Of a stretch of 64,000 nucleotides of DNA, positions 24,507-33,673 are shown piece after piece. Where the stretch lies: contig JBEOJY010000041.1 of NCBI GenBank assembly GCA_040275305.1, positions 1 through 64,000 of the forward strand, given 5' to 3'. Under the pieces are notes generated by a model. It was given only the letters and a program-made list of their open reading frames with translations. It ran no database searches and was not told the DNA's origin. Origin of the DNA: JBEOJY01 sp040275305. Its GTDB lineage: Bacteria > Pseudomonadota > Alphaproteobacteria > UBA9219. Within the stretch, counting starts at the first letter, position 1, and each line of letters starts with the position of its first letter. The translations under genes and the position numbers were made by a program.

Positions 24507-24671
24507 ATGCAAGATAATACTAACGACGATGGCGAAGAAGCAGCATCCAAGGCAGCGCAACAAGTACAGAAAATAACAGCTGCGATTGATAGCGGCAATG
24601 AAGCGCGACAGCATCTGTTACAGGCGATGAAAAGGGATAAAGCCAGGCCGGATGATCTGACGCCGAAATAA
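24507..24671 (+). CDS. Small acidic-basic protein, 54 aa
   Basis: Reads MQDNTNDDGEEAASKAAQQV..., a hydrophilic, probably helical peptide with an acidic N-terminus and a charged C-terminus (KRDKARPDDLTPK). GGAGGG lies just upstream of the ATG and a perfect terminator 27 bp after the stop, so the unit looks like a complete small gene. I recognise no family. It is AT-richer than rplKA. Confidence 0.6.
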   Translation: MQDNTNDDGEEAASKAAQQVQKITAAIDSGNEARQHLLQAMKRDKARPDDLTPK

Positions 24672-24697
24672 AAGAAACGATTGATAATTGTCATCTT

Positions 24698-24727
24698 GCG
24701 CGGGAACCTCGTTCCCGCGCTTTTTTG
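24698..24727 (+). terminator. Terminator after the 54-aa gene
   Basis: Perfect 10-bp stem GCGCGGGAAC/GTTCCCGCGC with a 3-nt loop and T6. Confidence 0.92.
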
Positions 24728-24838
24728 TTACTCTTGCGGAGACACAATCAGATATTTTCCGCGATGAGCCATATGGACTGCCATTCCGGTGACGGCCCCT
24801 TCCGCCGCGCCTGTCTCCATAATGGCTTGGAAGTTACC
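24728..24838 (-). pseudogene. Possible 3' remnant of a gene, cut by repeat copy B
   Basis: A minus-strand frame ending in TAA (24728-24730) reads GNFQAIMETGAAEGAVTG, then MAVHMAHRGKYLIVSPQE: protein-like, but with no start, and upstream it meets the direct repeat and inverted-repeat end of repeat copy B. It looks like the tail of a gene interrupted by the element. The family is not recognised. A short chance frame is the alternative. Confidence 0.35.
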
Positions 24839-25117
24839 TGTTTTTTTATGCTAGCCTACAGAGATGTGCGTTGATATTGCAGGACAAATTAGCCTCCAGC
24901 GTCATTCCGGCGCAAGCCGGAATCCAGCTTGCGAGCGGCAGCGAGAGGAATAAATCGAATTTACGGCCTACGATTGTGAGCGCGATTGAGAGTCTTTCGC
25001 GCCGCAGACGCGGCGCAGCTGGATTCCGGCTTTTCGCCGGAATGACACTTTCGGCCAAGATTAGTTTTGTTATCAAACAATGCGTTAGCGTGTAGGGTAG
25101 CGTGCCTGTTTCTTATG
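24837..25117. repeat. Repeat family 1, copy B, with direct repeats
   Basis: A 254-bp element (24851-25104) flanked by CCTGTTTTTTTATG (left) and CCTGTTTCTTATG (right). The internal sequence closely follows copy A: the same TTGATATTGCAGGACAAA string, same facing hairpins, same CTTGCGAGCGGCAGCGAG and CGCGCCGCAGACGCGGCGC segments. Its right end, read in reverse, is CACGCTACCCTACACG. Confidence 0.85.
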
Positions 25118-25189
25118 TATCTGGTTAGCTCCGCCGCAACGACGCCAGCTATTGAACAGCCGTGAGTGTAGCGATATGACAGAGCTATC

Positions 25190-25825
25190 ATGCAACTAGA
25201 AATAAAACAGCTAGAGATTGATCATCGCGAAATAACTTTTTATCGCCTCAAAGACCTCATCGCGATAGATCAGAACGCTCAAGAAAAAGGACGATACGTC
25301 TCTTGGCATCTTCTTGAAGGCGATTGGGACCAAATTCGCAAGCTCCCCAAGGCCATTGTCGAGAACCAAGGAACGTGGTGCGCGGTCGTAAAAGTCGGAA
25401 AATATCTTGCATTCGTCCAGACAATCCCTGAAGTGGAGAATGACGATTGCGACTACGACCTGACATTCGACTTCTTGCGCATAACGATCGCAAAAGCATC
25501 AAAACTAAACCAACATTATAATGCGTGTTATCCACAAATCTTGCAGCCGGGAAAACGGGCCAAACTCGAAGCGCGATGTGATTTTTCGCCAGAAGATATG
25601 AACGGAATGATAACGACAGGGCGTCTGGCAAACATTCTGGAAGCTTTACAACGCGATAGCTGGCGCAAATTACGCAGTGGACGTCCCAATCGCGATGATC
25701 AAGACACGCTCTGTGACGAGGCCAGAGGAGTCGCCGCGCTGGAGCGCACAGGAAAATTGCCCCGTCACCGACTGACGCGCAGCATGCGGGCGCGCTGGAC
25801 ACAGCCTAGCGAGTTAACCTCCTAA
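25190..25825 (+). CDS. Hypothetical protein, 211 aa
   Basis: Unrecognised, soluble, no signal peptide. The N-terminal half is mixed alpha/beta (REITFYRLKDLIAIDQNAQE, WCAVVKVGKYLAFVQTI), and the C-terminus is strongly basic (LPRHRLTRSMRARWTQ). AT-richer in its first half than ligA. No close neighbour on its strand and no obvious ribosome site. Probably an orphan accessory gene placed between repeat copy B and ligA. Confidence 0.5.
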   Translation: MQLEIKQLEIDHREITFYRLKDLIAIDQNAQEKGRYVSWHLLEGDWDQIRKLPKAIVENQGTWCAVVKVGKYLAFVQTIPEVENDDCDYDLTFDFLRITIAKASKLNQHYNACYPQILQPGKRAKLEARCDFSPEDMNGMITTGRLANILEALQRDSWRKLRSGRPNRDDQDTLCDEARGVAALERTGKLPRHRLTRSMRARWTQPSELTS

Positions 25826-25910
25826 CTCAATCGCCTTTCCCGAAGATTGACATTTTCCCGAACAGCCCGTCTTGTCTGATCGTGATCATGAATAGAAAGG
25901 CTTCGCCGCC

Positions 25911-28022
25911 ATGGCTGGTTCAAAGAAAGGCAAACCTGTAGCCTCCCCCCTCCCCCCCCTCGCGATGTCCCCGGACGAGGCGAAAGCCGAGATGGCGCGT
26001 CTGGCCGCCGAAATCGCGCATCATGACAAACTGTATCACGAGCAAGACACGCCAGAAATCTCTGACGCTGAATATGATGCCCTGCGGAACCGTTATCGCG
26101 AGCTTCACGCTGTCTTCCCGCAGCTCGCGCCCGCAGACGATCCAGAAAAGCGCGTAGGCGCGGCCCCCGCCGCAGGTTTTTCCAAAGTCGCGCACGATAT
26201 GCCGATGCTCTCGCTTGGCAATGCCTTCACGCAAGGCGACGTGGAGGATTTCGTCACGCGCATTCGCCGATTCCTTCAGCTTCCCGACGACGCCGAACCC
26301 GATTTCATGGCGGAACTCAAGATCGACGGGCTTTCGGCCTCCCTACGCTACGAAAGCGGCAAGCTCACCCGCGCCGCCACGCGCGGCGACGGGACGACAG
26401 GCGAAGACATTACAGCGAATGTCCGCACGATCAAAACTGTCCCCCAGACGCTTAATCCCCCCTTCCCCGCCGCTATCGAAGTGCGCGGCGAGATTTACTT
26501 GAACCGCGACGAGTTTCTGAAGCTCAACGAGCGCCGCGAGGCCGAAGGCGAACCTGCCTTCGCCAACCCTCGCAATGCCGCAGCAGGCAGCGTGCGCCAG
26601 CTTGACCCTGCCGTCTCCGCGAGCCGACCTCTCCGCTTCTTCGCCTACGCCGTCGCCGAACGGGAAGACTCCAAGCAGGGCTGGTCAACCCAGCAGGAAT
26701 TGCGCAAACAGCTTGAAGGCTGGGGCTTTACGCTCAACGAGCCTTCCCGCCTTTGCCATGGCGCCTCCGCGCTAATGGACTATTTCCGCGCGATGGAGGC
26801 CGAACGCCACGCCCTGCCCTTCGACATCGACGGCGTCGTGTACAAGATCGACCGCCGCGACTGGCAGGAACGTCTGGGTTTCGTCAGCCGCGCCCCGCGT
26901 TGGGCCATCGCGCATAAATTCGCGCCGGAGCAAGCGACGACGAAGCTTGTGCGCATCGTCATACAGGTAGGCCGCACAGGCGCGCTAACCCCCGTAGCAG
27001 AGCTGGAGCCCGTCACCGTCGGCGGCGTCGTGGTCAGCCGCGCCACCCTGCACAACGAGGACGAAATCGAGCGCAAAGACATCCGCGAAGGCGACATCGT
27101 GACGGTGCAACGCGCGGGCGACGTGATTCCGCAAATCACGGGAGTAGACGCGAACCGCCGCGCGAAAGACTCGCGCAAGTTTGTTTTTCCCGACACCTGC
27201 CCTGAATGCGGCTCGAAAACCCTCCGCGAAGACGGCATGGCGGTGCGCCGCTGCGAAGGCGGTCTTATCTGCCCCGCGCAGGCCGTTGAGCGCTTGCGCC
27301 ATTTCGTTAGCCGTGACGCGCTGAACATCGAGGGTTTAGGCGACCAGCGCATCGAGGAGCTTTGGCGCGACAAGCTGATCCAGACCCCAGCCGACTTGTT
27401 CCGCCTCAAAAGCCACCGCGCCGACTTGATCGAGCGTGAAGGCTGGGGCGAGAAATCCACCGACAAGCTTCTGGCGGCCATCGAAGCGCGGCGCAGCGTC
27501 AGGCTTGACCGCTTCATCTTCGCGCTCGGCATCCTGCATATCGGCGAGGCGACCGCGAAACTGCTGGCGAAACACTATGGCAGCCGCGACCGCTGGGAAA
27601 ACGCGATGTTGGCTGCGCGAGAAGAGGATTCGGAAGCATGGAACGAACTTGTCGGAATCGAGCAGATAGGCCCCCTCGTCGCCCGCGCCATCACCGGATT
27701 TTTCTGTGAAAAGCATAACCTTGACGTTCTGAAAGACCTCGCCGGGGAAATGGCCGTGGAAGGCTACGTCGCGCCCGCGCTGGGCCGCGCCACCCCGCTG
27801 GCGGGCAAAACCATCGTCTTCACCGGAACCATGTCCTCCATGGGTCGCAGCGAAGCTAAGGCCAAAGCGGAATCCCTTGGCGCGATCGTCAGCGGCTCCG
27901 TCTCCTCCAAAACGGATTACGTCGTTGTTGGGGAGGACGCAGGGAGTAAGGCAGCCAAAGCCCGCGAATTAGGCGTCAAAATCTTAAGCGAAGAGGAGTG
28001 GATTAAACTCGCAAGCGCATAA
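25911..28022 (+). CDS. ligA: NAD-dependent DNA ligase
   Basis: 703 aa. Seals nicks during replication and repair. Adenylation-domain KIDG motif with catalytic Lys at residue 137, N-terminal Ia domain (HHDKLYHEQDTPEISDAEYD), OB-fold, Cys4 zinc finger (CPECGSK and the CEGGLICPAQ region), helix-hairpin-helix repeats and a C-terminal BRCT domain (about residues 625-703). Full length. A Pro-rich tract near the start (ASPLPPLA) is encoded by C-runs, which could be error-prone. Confidence 0.97.
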   Translation: MAGSKKGKPVASPLPPLAMSPDEAKAEMARLAAEIAHHDKLYHEQDTPEISDAEYDALRNRYRELHAVFPQLAPADDPEKRVGAAPAAGFSKVAHDMPMLSLGNAFTQGDVEDFVTRIRRFLQLPDDAEPDFMAELKIDGLSASLRYESGKLTRAATRGDGTTGEDITANVRTIKTVPQTLNPPFPAAIEVRGEIYLNRDEFLKLNERREAEGEPAFANPRNAAAGSVRQLDPAVSASRPLRFFAYAVAEREDSKQGWSTQQELRKQLEGWGFTLNEPSRLCHGASALMDYFRAMEAERHALPFDIDGVVYKIDRRDWQERLGFVSRAPRWAIAHKFAPEQATTKLVRIVIQVGRTGALTPVAELEPVTVGGVVVSRATLHNEDEIERKDIREGDIVTVQRAGDVIPQITGVDANRRAKDSRKFVFPDTCPECGSKTLREDGMAVRRCEGGLICPAQAVERLRHFVSRDALNIEGLGDQRIEELWRDKLIQTPADLFRLKSHRADLIEREGWGEKSTDKLLAAIEARRSVRLDRFIFALGILHIGEATAKLLAKHYGSRDRWENAMLAAREEDSEAWNELVGIEQIGPLVARAITGFFCEKHNLDVLKDLAGEMAVEGYVAPALGRATPLAGKTIVFTGTMSSMGRSEAKAKAESLGAIVSGSVSSKTDYVVVGEDAGSKAAKARELGVKILSEEEWIKLASA

Positions 28023-28043
28023 CGCTTGGTCATAACGCAACAG

Positions 28044-28194
28044 ATTAGACCTCTTGCATACCATATAAAAAAAGGACACCCTTCTTCGCGGATGTGACGC
28101 CGAGATTCATGGATAATTGCGCCGAAATCCTGTCATGCCCGCGCAGGCGGGCATCCCATGTTCTAAACTTTTACAGTTATGCAAGAGGTCTATT
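28044..28194. repeat. Repeat family 2, copy 1 (MITE-like)
   Basis: A 145-bp element (28047-28191) with 13-bp perfect terminal inverted repeats AGACCTCTTGCAT/ATGCAAGAGGTCT, flanked by ATT on both sides (28044-28046, 28192-28194), consistent with a 3-bp target duplication. No ORF of useful size. The right end plus flanking A supplies the TAG stop of the glycosyltransferase on the minus strand. The second copy is at 52233-52411. Confidence 0.85.
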
Positions 28195-29497
28195 GAGCGC
28201 AATCGCCAGGCAAGGACCGCATGGCCGCAACTTTCTTCCAAACCGACAGAAAATCGTCGCGCATCGACTCTTCCCAGGTTACAACATTCTCTTCGGCGTA
28301 TTGCCGGGCCATGGCGCGTAAACGCGGGAGTAGTTGCCGCTGTTTGGCGGCGCTTTCCAAGGCCTGAGCCCACGCGTCGGCGCCGGACGCAATTTCTATA
28401 AGCGCGTCGCCAGCCTTAACGAGCTCAGCAATGCCACTTTTCTCCGATACGAGGGCGGGCAGTCCCGCTGCCAACGCCTCGATGGCTACAAGACTGCGGA
28501 TTTCAACCTCGGACGGGAAAGCGAGCGCATCGCTGCTGGCCATCATCCGCGCCAAGGACTTCTTTTCGACAAATCCGGCGAGCGTGACATGGTCGCCCAG
28601 CCTGCTTTTCATATCCTGCGCGGCGGGACCGACGCCCGCTGCGATAAGATGGACCGGAACATCATGCGCAATCGCGCGTTCTACGGCTTCGATCAGCGTA
28701 TAGACGTTTTTTCCGATATCGAGTCTCCCCGCGAACAGCGCAAGAAACTGCCCGGGCGGAATCCCGAACTCGGCCTCGAGGCCAGATCTGTCGGCCTTGT
28801 CCGGGTGAAACAAAACCTTGTCCGCCACAGGCTTCAGCTCATGAAGACGGTCGTTTCCCATAACCTCGCGGACTATGGCGGCATCCTCAGGGCGAATAAG
28901 CAAAGCCTCAGCGCAACAGGCTAAATGCGCGCGCAAACGTCTGAGCATTTTCTGTTCCTGCATTTCAGGCAGACGGCAGGTGGTGATCAAAAAGCGGGAA
29001 AGCCGCGAAGATCGACCGCACAGGCTGTTGATGGCGTTGGCTGTGAAGATCCGAGCATAAGAAGGCGTATCGGTGTGGAAAGAGGTCACAAGCGGAATGC
29101 CAAACTTTTTTGACACGCGCTCCGCTGTCCTTGCATAGGCGAAATAGGCGTCTGTCGTATGGATAACGTCGAAGTCGCAAAGCGCGGAGGCTAGCGAGGG
29201 ATGATACGGGGCAAGGTCAGTATGATCCGGGATATAGGGCAGGAACGGTAGTTGCTTTGTGCTGAAAACAGGCGGCAGTTGCCGCAGGCGGACATGGGGA
29301 GATAGCGTTTCCGTTCCCGGCGGCCCGGAGAAAAAGATCGTCATATCGACAGGCAGCGCCGAAGCGGCGACGGCAGAAGCGCGGCTTTCCCACCCCTTCA
29401 CATGTCCTCCCGACAACGAGCTTCTTGGCAAATCGACAAGAACTGCGACCTTGATGCGTCGGGAAGCGTCATCGCCTGAAGAGGAAGTCGAAACCAT
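28190..29497 (-). CDS. Glycosyltransferase family 4 protein
   Basis: 435 aa from this start. Two Rossmann domains typical of GT-B enzymes; the C-terminal donor-site pattern is LALFAGRLDIGKNVYTLIEA, later MASSDALAFPSEVEIRSL and IEALAAGLPALVSEKSGIAE (E-x7-E-like motif). The N-terminal acceptor part has FDVIHTTDAYFAYAR and PLVTSFHTDTP. Probably a cell-envelope or glycolipid mannosyl/glucosyltransferase. Start chosen at ATG 29497; the frame opens at 29605. The stop codon overlaps the end of a family-2 repeat. Confidence 0.85.
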   Translation of the reverse strand: MVSTSSSGDDASRRIKVAVLVDLPRSSLSGGHVKGWESRASAVAASALPVDMTIFFSGPPGTETLSPHVRLRQLPPVFSTKQLPFLPYIPDHTDLAPYHPSLASALCDFDVIHTTDAYFAYARTAERVSKKFGIPLVTSFHTDTPSYARIFTANAINSLCGRSSRLSRFLITTCRLPEMQEQKMLRRLRAHLACCAEALLIRPEDAAIVREVMGNDRLHELKPVADKVLFHPDKADRSGLEAEFGIPPGQFLALFAGRLDIGKNVYTLIEAVERAIAHDVPVHLIAAGVGPAAQDMKSRLGDHVTLAGFVEKKSLARMMASSDALAFPSEVEIRSLVAIEALAAGLPALVSEKSGIAELVKAGDALIEIASGADAWAQALESAAKQRQLLPRLRAMARQYAEENVVTWEESMRDDFLSVWKKVAAMRSLPGDCAQ

Positions 29498-29651
29498 GTG
29501 ATGCGACAGGATAACCGGAAAGCCAAAGGACCGCGAACGCCATAAATTCAGAAGCTTCGCGAGTCTGGAACAAAACGCAGTCTCAGCGAATCGCAACCCC
29601 GCCACAGGCGCTCACATGACGAGCATAAATAGAGGCAAACAAGCGCAGAAG

Positions 29652-31607
29652 TCAAACCAGCATGTCACGGGTTGTCTGAGCCGCAGGGGACAAGGGCCCC
29701 GCTCCGGCAGCAGGCGTGGTCGTCGGCACCGAAGCGCGTTTACCGGTCGAAAGCGGCTTAATGTTCATCGGCGGCTCGTTGTTCTCGTCGCGCGTGATTT
29801 TTTCACCGCGCAGCAACGCCTGAACTTCGTCGCCCGACAAAGTCTCGTATTCGAGCAACGCCTTTGCGATGAGATGCAGATCAGCGTTCTTGTCCGTCAG
29901 AATGCGCCGTGCCGTTGTCTCGCCTTCGTCGATCAGGCGCCGCACTTCTTCGTCAATCAGACGCGCGGTCTCTTCGGAAACATTCTGCTGTTGGGCGACC
30001 GAGTGGCCAAGAAATATCTCCTGCTCGTTCGCATTATAGCGCACGCGGCCTAAGCGGTCTGACATGCCGAACTCGGTGACCATGCGCCGCGCGAGACTCG
30101 TTGCCTGCTGAATATCGCTGGAAGCTCCGGTGGTGACGTTCTCTTTTCCGAAAATCAGTTCCTCCGCGATGCGCCCGCCGAACATCATCGAAATCTTGGA
30201 TGTCAACTCGGTGACCGTAAGGCCGTACTTGTCGCGCTCCGGTAGGTTCATGGTAAGGCCCAAAGCCCGCCCGCGCGGAATAATCGTCACCTTGTGCAGG
30301 GGATCGCTTTGCGGCACGTTAAGCCCGACGATCGCATGCCCCGCCTCATGATAAGCGGTAAGCTTCTTCTCGTCGTCTGTCATCGCCATGGAACGGCGCT
30401 CGGCCCCCATCATCACCTTGTCTTTAGCGCGCTCGAATTCGATCATGCTGACGACGGACTTATCGGCCCTCGCTGCCATTAAAGCGGCCTCGTTGACGAG
30501 ATTGGCAAGATCCGCGCCGGAGAACCCAGGCGTACCGCGCGCGATGACGCGGGCGTCCACATCGTTCGCAAGCGGTATCTTGCGCATATGAACCCTGAGA
30601 ATCTTTTCGCGCCCCGCAATATCGGGATTTGGCACAACGACTTGACGGTCAAAACGACCCGGCCGCAGCAGCGCCGGATCAAGCACATCCGGGCGGTTCG
30701 TCGCCGCGATGAGAATCACGCCCTCGTTGGCCTCGAACCCGTCCATCTCGACCAGCAATTGATTGAGCGTCTGCTCGCGCTCGTCGTTGCCGCCCCCAAG
30801 CCCTGCGCCGCGATGACGCCCCACGGCGTCGATTTCGTCGATAAAGATAATGCAAGGCGCATGCTTCTTGCCTTGCTCGAACATGTCGCGCACACGGCTT
30901 GCGCCGACGCCGACGAACATCTCAACGAAGTCGGAACCGGAGATCGTAAAGAACGGCACGTTCGCCTCGCCCGCCACAGCGCGCGCGATCAGCGTTTTAC
31001 CTGTTCCGGGGGGGCCGACCAGCAGCACGCCTTTCGGAATCTTGCCACCCAGCTTCTGGAATTTCTGCGGGTCTTTCAGGAAATCGACAACCTCCTGCAG
31101 CTCCTGCTTGGCTTCGTCCACGCCCGCTACATCTTCGAACACGACTTTCCCGGTCTTCTCCGTCAACATCCGCGCGCGCGAACGCCCGAAGCCCATCGCG
31201 CCCCCGCGCCCCCCGCCCCCTTGCATCTGGCGAATGAAGAACACCCAGACCGCCACCAGCAACAGCATTGGGAAAGAATTGATGATCAAACTCCACAACA
31301 GCGAATCATGCTCCTCTGGCTTCACATCGACTTTGATATTCTTGGCCAGGAGCCTGTCCGCGACATTGCTGTTTTCAGGCAGGATGCTAACAAATTCTGA
31401 CTTGTTGGTTAAATGTCCTTTGGCGATCCGGCCCTGCAGCTCGACATCTGCGACGGTACCCTCGTTTACGCGGGTCATAAACTCGCTAAACGGTATAGGA
31501 GCTTGGCCGCTGATCGTGGCCGACCCCTGAAACATGTTGAACAGCATCGCCAGCATCAGGCAGATAACGATGATGAGAGCGATGTTTTTGACTGTATTGC
31601 CGTTCAC
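29652..31607 (-). CDS. ftsH: ATP-dependent zinc metalloprotease FtsH
   Basis: 651 aa. Membrane-anchored AAA protease degrading misfolded membrane proteins and regulatory substrates. TM1 at about 8-26, a periplasmic domain, TM2 at about 108-125, Walker A GPPGTGKT (198-205), Walker B IIFIDEID (253-260), SRH region NRPDVLDPALLRPGRFDRQ, and zinc site HEAGH (420-424). The start codon is GTG, with GGAAAGG about 9 nt upstream. The C-terminal tail is long and Thr/Pro/Ala-rich. Not next to tilS, which often precedes it. Confidence 0.97.
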   Translation of the reverse strand: MNGNTVKNIALIIVICLMLAMLFNMFQGSATISGQAPIPFSEFMTRVNEGTVADVELQGRIAKGHLTNKSEFVSILPENSNVADRLLAKNIKVDVKPEEHDSLLWSLIINSFPMLLLVAVWVFFIRQMQGGGGRGGAMGFGRSRARMLTEKTGKVVFEDVAGVDEAKQELQEVVDFLKDPQKFQKLGGKIPKGVLLVGPPGTGKTLIARAVAGEANVPFFTISGSDFVEMFVGVGASRVRDMFEQGKKHAPCIIFIDEIDAVGRHRGAGLGGGNDEREQTLNQLLVEMDGFEANEGVILIAATNRPDVLDPALLRPGRFDRQVVVPNPDIAGREKILRVHMRKIPLANDVDARVIARGTPGFSGADLANLVNEAALMAARADKSVVSMIEFERAKDKVMMGAERRSMAMTDDEKKLTAYHEAGHAIVGLNVPQSDPLHKVTIIPRGRALGLTMNLPERDKYGLTVTELTSKISMMFGGRIAEELIFGKENVTTGASSDIQQATSLARRMVTEFGMSDRLGRVRYNANEQEIFLGHSVAQQQNVSEETARLIDEEVRRLIDEGETTARRILTDKNADLHLIAKALLEYETLSGDEVQALLRGEKITRDENNEPPMNIKPLSTGKRASVPTTTPAAGAGPLSPAAQTTRDMLV

Positions 31608-31893
31608 AACGCGCGCCTTTCCATGGTCTGAAAGCCCTTAAAGTAAGGGGATATCTGAATAACCTACCTACGCCTCACCTGTGGCTGATTTATGACATAT
31701 CCAGCCACCCACATCATATGAATATAGTCTCGAACGGCGCGATTTCAATTCCTGTGCGACCCTTTGGCAAGGCATCAAATTATTCCATCATAGCACCAAT
31801 ACAACTTTACTTAATTGTTACAGTGTGTTATCGGTATGTGAGTTAAGTGCGGATCGGTATATTTCCATCGTAATAGTTCAAAGTATTAAGTAT

Positions 31894-32691
31894 ATGACGA
31901 TTGAACAGGAATTCACAACTGGATATGGCGATAAGCACTCGGGGCAATTCCCCCCGCCCACGTCGCGATCGCACGAGCAAACCCTCCGGTTACCTAAGCC
32001 TGAATCCGAGGTGAGATTAGGCAAGACAGAGTTATCCTCAGAGAAGGCGCTCGAACCTCTCAGCCGGAATCCATCCGAGCGCAAGGCCCAAATTTGGCAG
32101 GAAGCGCAAAGAATTTTCCCCAAAGATCGTGTCGCGGCGGACCTGCTCACGACGCAGGCGCTTCATGAATCGCACCCGCACCTCCAGAATATGAGCCAAA
32201 CGGCAAAGGAGAAAAACAATTTACTGGGGATCCGGGGTAAAAAAGGTTATGCGGCCTTCCCAAGTTGGCAAGCCTCTATGGAATCTTATGCGCATATATT
32301 GGAAAGGAATTTCCCTCGCGCATTAGGGCAAGAGAGTTTCGAGAAAGCGGCTTGGGCCTTGCAGCATGGGCGTAATGGCCGTCGTTATGCGACTGACCCG
32401 CTCTATCAGCGCAAAATCAAAAAAATGTACCAAACGCAAGTCAAACCAATGAAGGATCGGTTCGCGGAACAAGAAAGTGATCCAGCATACAGCCGCCGCG
32501 CGAAAAATCGGCCCCCATCCCCAGAAGTCACGCAAAAAGGTCAGTACCATGTCCTGAAAGGAAAAAGCCCCATCCTTGGAGCGGAAAAACTGGCCGTTAA
32601 CGAATGGGGTCAAGATTTCCCGATCAAGCAAATGCCTCGTGTTCAATCCCCCAAACCGCGCCGAATAAAGGGACCAGCCGAAGAGTTGTGA
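31894..32691 (+). CDS. GH73-like peptidoglycan glucosaminidase
   Basis: 265 aa. The FlgJ/GH73 glucosaminidase fold is recognisable at about residues 65-185: catalytic-type Glu in QALHESH (E92), then NNLLGIRGKKGYAAFPSW, and GRRYATDPLYQRKIKKMY, which parallels the conserved YATDP segment. No signal peptide or membrane segment; Pro-rich flexible ends. The upstream GTG (31825) is an alternative start; neither has a good ribosome site. AT-rich surroundings and the adjacent CHAP-like gene suggest a horizontally acquired wall-hydrolase pair. Export must use a non-Sec route, or the protein acts after lysis or injection. Confidence 0.7.
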   Translation: MTIEQEFTTGYGDKHSGQFPPPTSRSHEQTLRLPKPESEVRLGKTELSSEKALEPLSRNPSERKAQIWQEAQRIFPKDRVAADLLTTQALHESHPHLQNMSQTAKEKNNLLGIRGKKGYAAFPSWQASMESYAHILERNFPRALGQESFEKAAWALQHGRNGRRYATDPLYQRKIKKMYQTQVKPMKDRFAEQESDPAYSRRAKNRPPSPEVTQKGQYHVLKGKSPILGAEKLAVNEWGQDFPIKQMPRVQSPKPRRIKGPAEEL

Positions 32692-32856
32692 AGCCCCCCC
32701 GCGCCAAAGAAGCAACCCATTGATTAAGCGTGGTTTTCTGTATAACGCAGTGGTCGATTGTTCTTGCTGTCTTAACAAGGCATTAACCGCCCTCTGTTAG
32801 AATAAGATCATATTTTATTCAATTACTATTGAGCGATTGACGCGGATCGGTTTTCA

Positions 32857-33669
32857 ATGTCCGATGAAAATAGCGAGAGACAGCAAAGCAAATCGTCAGA
32901 CCATGCTTGGATGCGCGCAGTGTTTGCATCAGGCGGGGGCGGAGCCGGAGGATTCTTCCATAACGACCAAAGCCCTGCGTTATCAGCGGAAACGTCTCGT
33001 CAGCCTCTTTCCCCTCCACCGCCAACGGCCCCATCGGGACGCCCGCGCGACTACAACGCGATGAAAGCGGATTCTGCGCAGAATCAATCTCAGCAAAGCA
33101 TGCCGCTTCAGCCATCCGCCAAAGAGGAAAACTATGTCGGCAAGAATCCGGCTTTCGACCCCCAGAAACTGGCAAGTGCCGTATGGAGCAGGGCTCACGA
33201 CACATCAACGCATATGTGCGCCAAGTATGTCCGTCAAGGCTTTCAGTCCGTTGGGTTCAATATGAGCGGCCATCCCGGCACAGCAGGCGAGTATGCGTCG
33301 ACAGGGTTTCTGGCTCAAAAGGGGTTTGTGCCAATCGCCGGTGGTCGTGGCGATAATTTTGGTCAACAAAATCAGGAATATAAACCACAGATGGGCGACG
33401 TTGCGGTGATGCAGCGTGGCCAAGAAGCTGGACATATAGCGGTCTATTGCGGATCGGGACCAAATGGCCAGCCGAAATGGGCTTCAGATTTTAAGCAGAA
33501 AGACATGCTGGGTGGCCCAAAATTCCGCACGAACGCATGCAAAGTCACAGTCTATCGCCACAACTCGTTGATCAATCCTGCCCCCAGCAAGGTTCAGGAA
33601 ATGTCACAAAAGATCGGGGTTGAGCCGCCGCGAGCTACCCAAATTCCCTCCATGGGCGCGAACATATAA
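32857..33669 (+). CDS. CHAP/NlpC-P60-like peptidoglycan amidase
   Basis: 270 aa. The N-terminal ~95 residues are disordered (Ser/Pro/Gln-rich, a Gly4 stretch), then a papain-like domain: catalytic-type Cys in MCAKYVRQGFQSVG (C121), catalytic-type His in GHIAVY (H193), with QMGDVAVMQ before it and the WASDFKQKDM segment after it. This layout resembles CHAP amidases, including those used as interbacterial effectors. No signal peptide. 165 bp downstream of the GH73-like gene, same strand. No immunity protein is recognisable beside it. Effector, phage-lysin and housekeeping readings all remain open. Confidence 0.65.
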   Translation: MSDENSERQQSKSSDHAWMRAVFASGGGGAGGFFHNDQSPALSAETSRQPLSPPPPTAPSGRPRDYNAMKADSAQNQSQQSMPLQPSAKEENYVGKNPAFDPQKLASAVWSRAHDTSTHMCAKYVRQGFQSVGFNMSGHPGTAGEYASTGFLAQKGFVPIAGGRGDNFGQQNQEYKPQMGDVAVMQRGQEAGHIAVYCGSGPNGQPKWASDFKQKDMLGGPKFRTNACKVTVYRHNSLINPAPSKVQEMSQKIGVEPPRATQIPSMGANI

Positions 33670-33673
33670 ACGA

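Noticed and set aside
25528..25536. TTATCCACA, a perfect DnaA box
   Set aside because: It stands alone inside a hypothetical gene, with no cluster of boxes or AT-rich unwinding region around it; chance occurrence is likely.
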